DNA of 64,000 bases, from positions 2,422,501-2,486,500 of the forward strand of contig NC_090798.1 of the NCBI RefSeq assembly GCF_040054535.1, in the 5' to 3' direction. This document shows, piece by piece, positions 46,856-59,615 of this stretch. Within the stretch, counting starts at the first letter, position 1; the number at the start of each line of letters is the position of its first letter. A program made the position numbers and the translations under genes. The notes under the pieces are model-generated. The model saw only the letters and a list, made by a program, of their open reading frames with translations, was not told the DNA's origin and did not search any database. This DNA is from Antennarius striatus. Its lineage: Eukaryota > Chordata > Actinopteri > Lophiiformes > Antennariidae.

Positions 46856-48896
46856 CTAGATCAAGTCGTTGTTGTGCTCCATCCTCGTCACCATGGTGGT
46901 GACCAGCTTCTCCAGCTGCTCCGCCCGCTGCTTGCCCGTCTGGAGGACCTCCTCGTGATTGGCCTTCTCCTGGCTGTCGTAATCCATCACAGCCTGGTTG
47001 GTGATCAATGAGAGGGCGAAGACCCGCATGCCGCAGTGACGCGCCACGATCACCTCGTGGACTGTGCTCATGCCTGACGGGGAGAACGGGGAATTTAAAA
47101 TATATTTCCACAACGTTAAGAGACATCTTCAAACATCCAGATCTCCTCACCAACGGCGTCAGCTCCCAGTCTGTGCAGCATGCGGCACTCGGCGATGGTT
47201 TCGAATGAGGGGCCGCCCAGCACGCAGTAGACGCCCTCTTTCAGGAAGTCGCTGAAGCCCAGCTCCTGTCCCACGTCTGTGGCCAGCTGCTGCAGCTCTC
47301 GGTCGTACGCGTCCGACATGCACGGGAATCGCACCCCAAACCTGTGAGAAGAAGAAGTCCAGAGCGTTCGGATGGTTGCACACAGATTAAACAAACTCGT
47401 GCAGGATGGTACCCACCTCTCATCGTTCGGTCCAGCCAGCGGATTGTTCCCCGCAAAGCCCGGCATGTTGAGGTGGTCTTTCATGATCATGATGTCTCCC
47501 ACTTTAAAATCCTGATTCAGGCCTCCGGCTGCGTTGGTGAGTATCACCGTCTCCACGCCGAGCAGTTTGAAGATGCGTATAGGCAGCGTAATCTGGAAGC
47601 GCACATACAGGATGTAAATATGGACAAGAGAGAGTCGAACGCAATCAGTTCCATTCCGAAACGAGTTCCCGCACACACACACCTTCTGCACTGGGTAGCC
47701 CTCGTACAAGTGGAAGCGCCCCTGCATGCAAACACACGGCCTCCCCTTTAAGGTGCCGAACACCAGCCGTCCTGCGTGGCCTTGAACTGCAAGAGAAAAC
47801 ACAGTCAGTACAGATTAACAGTGACTGGACACCAGTAACCACATTATAACCGTATAAACTCACCAGTGCTCTGAGGGAAGTTGGGGATGTCCTTGTAGTT
47901 GAAGACAACCTGGTCCTTTAGAATGTCAGCGAGCCCCCCGAGGCCGGAGCCACACACGATGCCCACTTTGGGTCTGACGTCCGTCTGGGCCAGCAACCAA
48001 TCAGACGTGGCCTTGCAGTCGTCATAGGTGTAGCTGGATGACACAGGAACAGGGTGGAGGTTAGGGCGATCAATTTAAACAAATAAAGCAGTGATCAATA
48101 CAAAAACGTCTGCCAACTGTTTTCTTTTAAAAAAACATGTGCCAGGAGAGAATAGGACATAAAAATCCACAATAAAACATTTAATGGTGATTTTACACAA
48201 CTCTAAAGGCGGCAAATGATCTTTTGTGAATTTTGTGATTTTCCTCCATAAATATCACTTATAATTTTTTTCGTCGTCTTATTCGCCGGGTCATGTCACG
48301 TGGTCGCTGCTATCAGATTACAGGATCAGAGCCTAATCCGTTACCAATAAGGATATGATTTTTTTTTTTTTTTTGAGACACATTCCTGCGGTATTCCACA
48401 CCATCACGCCTCTCACGGATGACCTTTTAAGGAAAGTTGTAATCAGACACTCATTCATCCTTTGTGATTTGTGTAATTGATACCACGTGACACGCTGCGG
48501 GTTTCACTCTTAACTTCCCACATGTGGTCCCTTCTATAAATAAAACCACTGAGATTCTATCACTTCATTCATTTTCAAGAACGACGAACAAGTTGAACAA
48601 AAATAAATAAATAATCAGGAACTGGTAGCTACTAACAGATTAACAGAGACAAGTTAATTCTAGAGACAGTTAATTAAAGAAAAGGACAGTTTGCGCCTCT
48701 TTAACGCCATGTGCCAACTGCGCATGCGCGCGGTCATTGCCAGAATAATTTTACCCACCACGAGGACTGCGTAAAAGACATGAGGAAATATATTTATATA
48801 CCGTTTTTTTTGTTTTAAAAAAAACGCCACCTATGTATATATATATATAAAAATAATTGTTAAATGTACTTACCCGTTGTTTGCCTCTGGAAACAT
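46856..48896 (-). CDS. pnp: Purine nucleoside phosphorylase, complete, 6 coding exons
   Basis: Trimeric cytosolic enzyme that cleaves inosine and guanosine with phosphate to the base and ribose-1-phosphate (purine salvage). In teleosts, members of this family also supply guanine for iridophores. Exons: 48874-48896, 47864-48033, 47683-47786, 47417-47592, 47151-47341, 46856-47073, joining to 293 residues (human 289). Active-site positions are intact with a constant +4 offset from human numbering: Ser37 (CGSGLGG), His68 (GHAGRL), Arg88/His90/Tyr92/Glu93 ([10 protein letters not shown]), Asn119 (TNAAGG), Glu205 (GPSFET), Met223 (VGMST), Asn247 (LITNQ) and His261 (KANHEEV). The short first exon (MFPEANNG) has A at -3. 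Fish carry several pnp paralogues (4a, 4b, 5a, 5b, 6) and I cannot say which this is. Confidence 0.96.
48034..48873 (-). other. pnp: pnp intron 1
   Basis: An 840-base intron, AT-rich for most of its length. TGCGCATGCGCG at 48719-48730 is an exact NRF1-type palindrome 144 bases inside the intron. This might mean a second start site or an intronic activator element. No other feature is seen. Confidence 0.7.
48719..48730. promoter_or_regulatory. pnp: NRF1-type site near pnp promoter
   Basis: TGCGCATGCGCG fits the consensus YGCGCAYGCGCR at every position. It sits about 300 bases downstream of the predicted pnp start site. Confidence 0.4.
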
Positions 48897-49300
48897 TGTG
48901 AAAAAGTTTTTCAGCTGAGGTGAGAATGAGGGGGGAAAAAAGTGCGACTTTACTTTTTTGACGCTGGAAAAAACAAGTTCCAAAAAGCAGAAAAGTGAGA
49001 TTTGAGCTCAGCTGTTCAGGAAACTTCAAGCTTTGATTCTTCTTTGTGGAAAATGAGCGAAGTAACGGGATCTTATAGTGTCAAGAGACCCACTCCCACT
49101 CCGCTTCCTGACGCAGATCGCTGCTGCATCCTGATTGGCTGGAAGATCACACCTTCAAAATAATCGTCTTCCAATTCGCCCCGCTCCCTTCCCAGCAGCC
49201 CCAGCTGCGCCTCACATCGTAAAGATCGATCGGATAATTCCTAATCAATATACAGTCATGAAAACAACACGCTGAACGAGGAATGACGTCATATGTCAAC
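48897..49300 (-). promoter_or_regulatory. pnp: pnp promoter and 5' UTR
   Basis: Read on the minus strand, a TATA-like CTATAAGA (49072-49079) lies about 180 bases above the start codon. A CCAAT box (AGCCAATCAG, core 49134-49138) stands about 60 bases further up, and a full CRE (TGACGTCA, 49284-49291) about 150 bases beyond that. The spacing is that of a classical CCAAT/TATA promoter, with transcription starting near 49045 and a 5' UTR of about 150 bases. Cyclic-AMP control is inference from the CRE. Confidence 0.5.
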
Positions 49301-52300
49301 ATGACAAACAGGAAACATTTTGTTTTGAAAGTAAGTTTTTACTCTTACGTCATCACCATATAAATAGTGTTTTTTTTTCAGCGAGTACTGCAATACTTTA
49401 GGATTCTCTGGTATGTGTAGGATTTTCTTTTTATGCAAGTTTATTCTTTACGTTTCAGGGAAAAATATTTTACTACAATTAAAAATAAGCAAACATGTTA
49501 AATCACACATTATGTTCAATTTACAAAATAAAACACCCAAAATGCATCAATACTTTAAAATCAAATGACATAATGCAAATAATAATGTTGCATATGCTCT
49601 GATTTTTGAACAGAATACAACTTCAACTACCATAATGCTACTCATATTTAGTAAATTATTTGTATATCTCCATCAATACTTCTGATTTAAAAAAGAATAA
49701 AAACAGCTTGAAAATAAGACAGCAGCATCATATTTTTTCCCCATTCAATCCTCTGAAGGTAAAAGGATGCCATCTTAAGCAATCCTTTGATAAGTATATT
49801 TCTTTTAGATGTTTTATGACAGAACAAATCTTTTCTTCTACGTTATGGATGAGCTTTGTTGATCTTGTATTCCGTTTAAATACTGCCCTGAAATGGCACA
49901 ATCTGAAACAGATTGAATCACATGGATGTCAGGAACAATAGCTGCGTGTTTTCAGAAAGTGATTGTCATGATGATCATGTGCTCTTGGGATTGTCAACAC
50001 ACCCTCTTTGGAAAACACGTGTTGTCAGTGAGTCATATTTACAACCCGGTAAACTGTAAACAAAGTCAGATTATCAGATCATTCAAGGTAACGTAACTGT
50101 ATCCTAGACTGTGGAAACAATGGGATTGAACAAACACCTGCCAGCAGCAGGTACACAGGTGGCGGTGGCGGTGGATGACTCTGCTGAACCCGATGAGGAT
50201 GATGAAACACCGGGCGGTGATTGCGAAGCAGAAGATACACATAACAGCAGCATGAATGAGCTAAACTAAGCAACAATGAAGCTTTGTGGGATAGACGTGA
50301 CCATGAGGGCATTTCCAGGCAACAGCAACAGGAAATTATGACCGAACAGCTGTGAGAGGATGGAACAGCTGGACGGTGAAAGAACACAACTCTGTTTACA
50401 CTGTCTGATGTGATAGATCAGTCTGATGTATGGCAGATAGGGAACAGCGAGCCCACACACACACATATTGATTACCTGAATCTGTATCAAGTAGGTGAGA
50501 TTGAATGACCTCACCAAAAATAGGACTTTAATCCCATATCTGATGGTTTATGGGAACAGGCAGCTGGACTGAATGTTCTGTAATTAAAGTGCCATAAAAC
50601 AATAATGGGACACTTATTTTATTTCTGCTGTTTCACATCTGAAACGTCTCAAACAAAAGAGAAAGGCTTTTTCAGAATCACAGGTGACAATATTGTGATT
50701 TGTTAAAAAAAAAAAGTCAGATTTTTGCAGGAAATTTCTGCTTTTCAAAATCCAACTTTTTCTTTTGCTCATTTTCTTAAACTTTTTTGCTAAAAAATAA
50801 AAAAAGCTTAACCCCTTTCAGGACATTTCTACTGGGTATTTCTGTGCAAACGAAACTGAACGTCATGTGACATGAATAAAATATGAACGTAAACGCTACG
50901 TTGGGTAAACTTATTATCATCATACCTTCTTATTTTTGCACAAAATAGAAGAAAAAAAAGATTGAACACTGACACCAATCTTGTTTCTCATTTTTACATG
51001 TTTTATACCTGTCATGTTTTATTTTAAAGCGCTCTCTTTTATATGTGTTCTTTTCCTTGAATGTTCAGTTGTAATTTGTCTGGAAAGCACACAGACAAAA
51101 ATAAAATATCCGCAAAGGTAAGAAGTATAAGTGTAAGGAGCAAATGCACAAATATTTGTCTTAAAATACAGGCAGCAAAATGAAAAAGTCATCAATATAG
51201 ATAAAAATATGAAAACACAACTAGGCATTTGTACTTTTAAACTTTCCTGATTCCGATTTTCCGGCCTTAGTGTTGTGAAAACTATACAAACAGTGTGTGA
51301 GTACATCATGACAGCGCCATTGGACCGGGAAACACACGGCCTGAACCCACATGTGTTCCAGACACTTGCGTAATGACGGTAACTTTTGTTACTGTTCTGC
51401 AAAGCACATCAGGAAAAGATTACACAACAGTCCATTCTTTTTGGGGTTTTAGTTCAAAACTCATATTTACGAGAAACAGCACATCCTGTGTTATGATGCA
51501 AGATAACAGCATTTACTGACATTTTCCTTTGCTTTATTTAATATAAATTTAACTAATATGATTTGATGTAGGCTAGCGTAGGTAAATAGAGATTGCTAAG
51601 AACTGGGCAAAGTCCAACAGCAACCAAAACATGGAGCTTCTGCACCACAACACACAACCTGACATCCATGGACTTTGCTGTTTGACACAAAAGCACCTTG
51701 GAGTGTTTTATTATTTCCTGAAGAGTCATTCAACTCTCAACTCTTACTTAAAAAAAAAAAAATCAGCTGTTAACTTTCTCCGATAAGAACGAGGCCTGAC
51801 CCAAAACAACCATCTCTGGGCTTTCGCCATCACGCCTTTGCTTCAGCCAATGAGTGGAGGCCATGTGAACCACCACAGTAACCTGTGATCCTGTTCCAGA
51901 GTTTGTGCAGCCAAATGAGACGCTAAAAAGATCAAGAGCTCTTTAATGGAGATGCTGGCAGAAGCAGGGAACATCGCAATTGTACTTGGATATAGTATTT
52001 GTATTAAAGACACAAACCATCCTATTTAGTTACATTATGAAGGAGCTAACATGCTAACATCCATGTGATGCTACAGCATCAGCACAGCGTTATATATTGG
52101 TTACAAACAGACATTGTAGTCATGAGACTCCATGTCAGCAGACACCAAAGAAACGTGTCGGTTTTCCAATGTCACGTCTTGAATCAGATTATACACCAGT
52201 AATCTGACATTTTTGATTTAATTCGCAAAAATGAGATTTCTCAAGCTGTGATGCCCTGATTGGAATTAATAACGATGATGACAGACGTCTCTGCTGAGGG

Positions 52301-54480
52301 GGTCAAACATCCGATCGATCAGTCGTTTCAGATTAAGCCCTCTGGATTCCAGAGTGAAAATAATTTGCCAGTTATCGGTGATGCTGTCTATTTATTTCTA
52401 TTAATTTATTCTTTTTTATTATTCAGTGATAATCAATGGTTTACATTTACATTACTCAAATATTAACACACTTTTGTCACAAAATGTCAAAGAAAGATCA
52501 AAATCAATTATTAGGAGTGGGAATGTTTTCTGTATATTTGATGCTAAAAGCAGATTTTATTGCAATAAGTTGCATCAAAATGCAGCATTTCTCACTGCAG
52601 TTCTTTTCCTGATGCATTAACAAAAAGATTGTTAATGCATCACTTTAGCGCCTTCTCAGAACGGCTGAAGCCACTGATTAACTTGTAAATGGGGAAAGGT
52701 ATGTGACACAGCGCTGAACTAATGCAGCCCATGACTTTCTGCTTTTAGCTGCAAACACTTGACACTGATTCGTTAAATTCATTGCTGGTTGCTGTCAGTC
52801 TTGTGAGTTAACGGAGCTGCTCACAAGATTCTGTGTGATCTTATCTGAGAGGACGTCAGTGGAAGAATTGACTGTAAAAAGAGGGTTATGATCTGCACAT
52901 GATTTACATCCAGTCTAGAATACAGTAAAGAAAAGTTAGTGATGTGTACCTGCAGTCATGAAGCCAACAAATGACTGGAGGTTCTCATTCATCCAGATCA
53001 TGGATATCTAAAGTTGTTTAAATCAATTCACTGGACTTTTTGACATTCTTTGAAAGGAACTTTTGAGTAACTTTAAATATTCTTTGCATCCTGGAGTCTT
53101 TCCTTCACGAAAACATAAGTCACATAAACTCAGGTTAGGGACACGTTCCTCTCAAAACTGTGGCACGCTATTATGTAAGGACGTTGTGCACACAGAAAGT
53201 CCTTACATATGAACTTCGCGAGGTCACACACAGACTGTGACCTTGCAAAGGATTTCTGAATTAAATGGAGATAAAAAACAATTTCAAAATAATGTGGGAG
53301 ATGAATGTTTGCTGGGGAAGCATCATAATAGACATCCAGAAAGTGGAACCCAGTTACATTGACAGCAATAATTTTGAAAAAAGACAACATAACCAGCTTT
53401 TTCCAACCTAAAAAAGTTTGCAAAAATGCAAAAAAAAAATAAAATCTCAAGCTCTCAGAGGGGATTTAACATGTTTGTGGTGTGAGATATTTCAGTTGAT
53501 GGTGATAAACATTCAATAAAAAAAAGAAGGCAGATCTATGAGTTTGGGCAACAAACATGAATCTTTTTTTTTTTTTGGAGTTTTCTCTGGCGTAAGAAAG
53601 AAATGATGGAAATGTGCTTTACATAACTGTCTTATCTGGTAGATAACGCTGGGAAAACAAATAGAGAAAAGTTAAAGGTCAGGTCAAGTCAAAGGTTTTA
53701 TCGGTGGCAACACTGGCATGACGTGAAAGATGATTGTTGTAAAAATACAGAGTTTGTTAGATATAACTGAATATTTGCTCACATTCATTTACCACCATCA
53801 GTACAGGTGTGATGTATTTATGAATATATTCAGTAAATTTCTGAAACCCTTAAATATCAGCCTCTGGTGGATTAAAACACATTTCATCCATATGGTTCTA
53901 AATGCTACGGATTAGCAGCACTCAGAGTAAATATAGGTCCTATTACATAAACTGTGTACATGAAGGAGGTTTGTTGGAAGCAGAGACATTTCTCACGCGG
54001 GCAGATGTTAAGATTTGCCACAGTGGAACATCGTGTCCACTTGTGATAGAATCATGTGGTCTCATTTTCTGATTTCGTTCACGAGGCCGGAATCCAGGTG
54101 GGAACCTAGAAATGGAAGAATTCTTTTGCAGAACAGCTATAACTGATTTAGCCGGGCAGATGGTAACGGGATCAAGTGGAACCAAACTTCAGGTCAAACC
54201 CACAATTCAGCATTCCGCAGGAGCCTCGCCTCATTTAAACCTCAGACGTTTGGTGAAGTTTGCCAGAGTGTGTTATATTTTGCATATCACATTTTTCTCA
54301 CCCGCCAAAAGAACTGATGGGAAACACAGTTCATGATCATCAAAGCAGAGAAAGGAAAAAAATAATATAGTAAGAGCATAAAAATGAGTTGATTTACTGA
54401 GTGAAGTCTTAGTTATTGCCTGAATAAAATACCAATAAAGGTTGACAAAGTTGACATTCACTTGGCTACGCCTCATGGTG
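49300..54480. other. Gene-free intergenic DNA
   Basis: AT-rich, with poly-A/T runs and no frame that resembles a protein family. The hydrophobic minus-strand ORFs at 50079-50517 lack supporting motifs and are treated as chance. Confidence 0.6.
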
Positions 54481-55110
54481 TGGAGACAGAGGTTAGGAGG
54501 AGGAAATGCTGAGTTTAAAACCCCTCCCCACTAAATCAGTTGACCAATCACAAGGCAGCATTCCAGAGGAGCGCTAATCGTTTTCCAGCGTGCGTGTGAG
54601 AGACTGACCACCAGAGGGAGGAAGAGTTCAGTTCTGAGCTCGTCTCCCACGCGTTCATAAACCTGGCAACGTTTCTTTTTTAAATTTTGGTTTTGATCAT
54701 CTTACAACTATAATGACAAGAGTTTCTGGATTTTTATTGCTAGATTGAAATTATGGACTTTGTTTTTCGTTTTTCTTAACTTCTGTAAAAGTTCATCCTA
54801 AAAGAGTCATAGGAAGCATCAACAAAGAGAAGGGTGGAAAAGGAGGAAGGAGGACGAGAAAAGAGAAGGCCTTCCGACAGGACGCTCCTTCCCTCCTTCC
54901 TTCATACCTTCTCTTCCACGGATCCACGGGTTCCCGGTCCGTCACGTCTCCCGTTTTATTCTTCTATTCCTTCCTCTTTTTTCTTTAGTGATTCATCAGC
55001 TCCTCATCTCCTGCCCCCCGCCCCCCTTCCCTTCTCTCCAGCGAGGGGAAGTGACCTTTGACCTCCACGACTTAGTTTTCCTAAAACTCTCGCCGGTCTG
55101 AAAACAGAGA
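54480..55110 (+). promoter_or_regulatory. Candidate promoter or enhancer block
   Basis: A distinct, less AT-rich block in the desert upstream of kcnj10. It contains a CCAAT core (GACCAATCAC near 54541-54550), a near-CTCF core (CCACCAGAGGGAGG, 54608-54621) and purine/pyrimidine-rich tracts. A perfect DR1 nuclear-receptor element lies at 55052-55064. kcnj10 genes have an untranslated first exon upstream, and this could be its promoter or a distal element. No donor site clearly marks an exon. Confidence 0.25.
55052..55064 (-). promoter_or_regulatory. Perfect DR1 element
   Basis: The plus strand reads TGACCTTTGACCT, the complement of AGGTCAAAGGTCA. This is the textbook DR1 response element for RXR heterodimers, HNF4 and COUP-TF. 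It lies 8.7 kb upstream of the kcnj10 coding exon. Function is inferred from sequence only. Confidence 0.4.
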
Positions 55111-58100
55111 GGGAAAGTCTGGGTTTCTGCTCAGTGAGGTTACATTCTTTCATCCACGGGAGAAGTGGGTTAAATATCGTAGAGATATATGTGATCGGAC
55201 TTTGGAGGGGGGGGGGAAACCATTAATTCCCAATGAAGTCATTTTGAGTCTGATTTGGTATCTTTTTACATCAGGACTTGTTAACATATAATCATATAAA
55301 GTTATTTTTCATATAATGTGATGGTTTTTGGCCAAAAATAACGTAAAAATGTGTTTTGATTGACATTTTAATTCAATGTTAAACAATCCTGGAGGAATGC
55401 TATTTGTAAGGAGAGTGAAGGATTGTTGCCTTCATATCAAACATCAGTCTGGGTAAAAATAGTTGCTTTTTTTTTAAAATTTCCCAGTTTGGGATAAATA
55501 AAGTGTCTATATTATTAAAAAATAAAAATAAACTCACATGTAAACTTGCTTGGCGGCGTCATAAAGTCTTTATGCTGTTGGTTTAACGACAAACACTCCC
55601 CCCGTTTAAGCTTGGTAAGGTTTAGTAAAGTGTTTCCTAATTTCTGACAGGCCTTGAACGCAGCACCTCGACAGGTGAAGCCAATCAGAGCAATCAAGAT
55701 GCGGGACGAGACAGGAAATGGAACCTTCAAAATAAAACAGGAAGTAGCTAAATACGCCCAAAATTATGCCCATTTAAAAATAATGCATTTTTATTCAAAT
55801 ATATCGACTGCTTATAAAATAATCAGTGTTAGCCTTACATCTAATTAGAAAAAATCTTTTACATTCTTCAACTTGGTTTTATTTTCTCAAAAATAACCTC
55901 AAAGTCATACTCAAGTAATTAGCAAACTATAACATAAATCAATACTAGAATAAAATATCAGCATGCTTGAAAAAGAGGATGGCAATCTTATTGTGGAGAT
56001 TGCAATAAATCAAAATACTAGGAAATATGAATGTTCTGGGAAATAGACACCCCCCCCCCATGCACTTTTAACCGGGATTTAACATCTAAAACACAATTAG
56101 TTGTTAAAAGTTGGATTTGAGCGGCTTATTTGGGGTCAGTGTAGCTAAAATAAGCAGTGAATGGTGGAAATTCTCCAAGTGTTTTGACAAGTGCGTGAAA
56201 AGGTTCCTGAGGATCCAAATCTGTCGGCGCCTCAATCATCTTGTTTGTTGCCCGTCGTGTTGTTCGTCAGCTGTTTCACGGCGCCTTCAGGTGCTGCCCA
56301 CCCAGGAAACGCAGTCGAATGGTGATGAAATCGTCACCCAGAAGGTAAACACACATATAATCTGCCCCCCCCCCCCCATGGATTCAGGGCCCCATTTCTC
56401 CGGATGAGGGGAGCCCCACACACTGCAGGACTGGAGAGGGTGTTGAGGCGCAACAACACACACTGGCATGTCGGAGGGGCCCCCACAGATTGATGTGCAT
56501 GTGAAACCAGCCTGCTTAGGTATTGCGCAGTGACTCCTTTATTGTGTGGAGCATCGCAGCTGCAGATTCATGCATCTGCGCCCCGCCTGGGGGACTTTCA
56601 TCTGGACATGCCATAAATTGAAACCTGTGTCAAAACAAGTTAAAAAACAAGCATTGAGTGGTGACAAGTTGACCTTTTCTACTTTCTTGGACATGAAAAA
56701 TAGGCTGTCACTAAGTGTAAAGAGAGGTAATGTGGATACTGTATATTACATTTATTAGACAAAAGAGACAAAAAAAAAAAAAGATGATGAAATGATTACA
56801 TGAGATGATAACATGATAAAAAATACAAGCTGAGATGTCAGCGTGTCAAATTCACTAACACTGATTTCTCTTTTAACATCGATTCTAAATATATTAATCA
56901 CTTGGCTTCACTTCCAGAGATGCTCCATATTTATGCTGCTGATGTATCCTTCATGCATAAACACAGATATTCTCTACTAATTCTTTTAAATGAATAAAAC
57001 ACACATTTCATTCCTGACTGAATAATCTGCACAGAAATATTTCAGAACTGTAAAATAAATCTAGTGGAATATACAGTAAATCTATTTAATTTCAAATTTA
57101 AATTATTCTAATGTAGAAAAGTGTTTTTGTTTTTTTTAATGTGTAACTTTAATACTCCACTACTGTACTGGATTACTCTGATGACATCAGAATTGAGGGT
57201 TATGGTTGTAATTTTGGTGAATTAATTCATCCCATGCCATCCATTCACAGCGGGACCGTGCGTGCTTGCCAATGCACCACCGGGGCCCCCCCCCCACTGC
57301 GTGCGGGCGGACGTGGCACCGCCTCACAGGGACGCTCCGACATTATCCATTCACTGCACACCGGCCAACGCAAAAAGTGCAAGCAGCCAAGTGCACAAGA
57401 AAGGAGGCCTGTTTTCCCTGCCTTTGATTCGTAAATACCTCAGAAGCAGTGCAACAACTTCCAGGCTTGTATCTTATAACCATCAAACATTTCTATGTGA
57501 AAGTTGACAAAGGCTGAAACAGCAGAGGAGGCCCCCAGCAACAAAGGGCCCCATTTATAGAGTACAGTCAAGGAGAGACGGACGGACGGTGGGAGGGGAG
57601 TTGAATTAATGAATTAAAAATGTGGTGAAACAGCGGCGGTCTGCAGACTTTTGGGTTTATATAGGGAGGCTTGCTGGTGGTGGTGGGGTCAGGGTGGGGG
57701 CTCCAGGAGGAGTGGACACCACCAGCTTCTTTAAATTCACTCTGTCCGAGCACACAGGGCTTCCTCTCCGCTTCATGGAAGAAGAATTGCAATCTGTGCT
57801 CGTCTGATTACATAATGACCCAGTAACTGGGGGTTCGAACAAGTGCTGCCAGTACCAGTGCGCCTGGGGGGGGGAGACGCCGACTGATCGACCGACGCTT
57901 AATCCTCACCAAAAGGCCTTTTTCTTTTCCCAACCGCAGGATGACGACGAAATAGATGGACTGCAACGAGAAAAAAACACCATGTGATGTCGAAGTGAGA
58001 GGTGATTTCTGACAGAAGAGTGCATGTCGGGCAAAACGGTGAAAGTTTTCTACTTGTTCACTCTTTTTTTATTATTTTCTCCCCCCCCCCTCATTCTGCT

Positions 58101-59600
58101 GCATAGTGAAATTAATTAAAGCTTCAAGTTTCCCAACTTTGGTGGAAGTGATCTTCTGTTACGAGTCTACAAAAAGGTAGGAAACACACCTTGAAGTCTT
58201 TCTTTTTCCACTAATCATGACAACAAAGGACTTTTTAAAAAAAAAGATTAGTATCTTTTTTCTCTTTATTATAAAACTGTGATCTTTTTTTTTTTTGTTC
58301 TTTCCTTACGACACTTCATCGTTCTTCACTACCATGTTGTTTTAAACATTTACACAGGTGGTCAGTTCTTGTTGAGAGTGTTTTGTTTACAGCGCGATGG
58401 GATTTTAGGGAATCTGTAACAACAGAAGGTTCCACCATCACTACATCTGATTATTATCTGGTAGCAGGATTGGTAGGTAAACTGGTAGCCCCCCTAAAAA
58501 CCAATAAACTTGGAAAGAAACCTAAAAAAAAACACTTCACTAGATGGAGGAAAGTTTTGGAGTTGATCTACTGAGGCTAACTAGCGTAGCCGTGCTAAAT
58601 CTATCAATAGATTATAAATCTAGATGTAGCACAAGTTAATAAAAACGACAATCCAGTTTTGGCGATTAATGCAATAAGAAATTGGACTTCATCTGCAACT
58701 GTGTCGGAACTCACTGATCAAAATATAGTGCACTGTAAAACTGAAGTAAATTCAGGGTTTGATTTTAAAGCAGTTGTACAGTGATGTTCTGCAAACTGCA
58801 ATGCAGTCTGGGAAAAAATAAAAGGTTACTGCAGAACTGTATGTACTGTAAATAAACTGTAAAAGAAAAAAGCATCATGGGAAGAAAAGCGTGCTAACTA
58901 GAATTTAAAAACGAATGGATGTGATTGTTAGGATGCATCATTTTACTTATTAAAGCATTTTATTAATCGATATTTTAATTTTTTGAAAATTTTTACCTAT
59001 TATCATCCTTTTGTTTGAAGGTGGTCAGGTTTGACAATTTTTGTACTTGTAGTTTTCTTTAATTGCCATCAAATACCCTACATTCAAACGCAGTTCACAT
59101 ACTGTAAATATACAGTACTTTGTTGTATTTTGTTGTAAATTCGTAAGAATACAGTCACGATATATGCATTCATTGCTCGTGATATTAGTGTCACTGAATC
59201 CATCAGTGAACTCTGCAGGTTCATCTGCTGCCAGTTAACTTCTGTCATTGCAAAAGTTTTACAGTGTACAACTCTCACGCCAAGTCTCAAGTCGGAAACC
59301 TTCGGTCAAAACAAACTACGACTGTTTATCACTGCAGGAGTAGATCAGTCCGATTTACAGCACAGAGACAAACATTTGGCAGCAGTGGACTAAGACCAGG
59401 ATGGTAGAAGTCGGTTATAAATCAGAGCCTGTAGAGCCCAGCAGCTTCTCTCTGCTGTTTAATTTAGGTCAGGCTGCAGCTTTCGGCTACTAAATCTGGG
59501 CTGAGGAAGTGGAAGCAAGACGTTTTGGGGAAGTGTTGGATTTTCACGGAGGTTCAGACAGACTGGAAACAGACACAATGAGATACACAACAGTTTGTGT
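55111..59600. other. Gene-free intergenic DNA
   Basis: No exon is recognised. Runs of poly-C/poly-G (near 56050, 56366, 57289 and 58081) and AT-rich segments make up most of it. A few GC-richer patches (57.2-57.4 and 57.6-57.9 kb) carry short ORFs on both strands without family resemblance. Confidence 0.55.
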
Positions 59601-59615
59601 GTGAAAGAGTGAATG

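Noticed and set aside
47344-47751. 135-residue plus-strand ORF
   Set aside because: Antisense shadow of pnp exons 3-5, whose sense frame is fully explained by PNP.
50079-50517. Hydrophobic minus-strand ORFs that faintly resemble GPCR membrane segments
   Set aside because: No conserved GPCR motif (DRY, NPxxY) or continuous frame. A proline run and frame overlap suggest chance.
58383-58574. 63-residue plus-strand ORF with a Lys-rich end
   Set aside because: No acceptor or donor in suitable places, no homology recognised, AT-rich surroundings.
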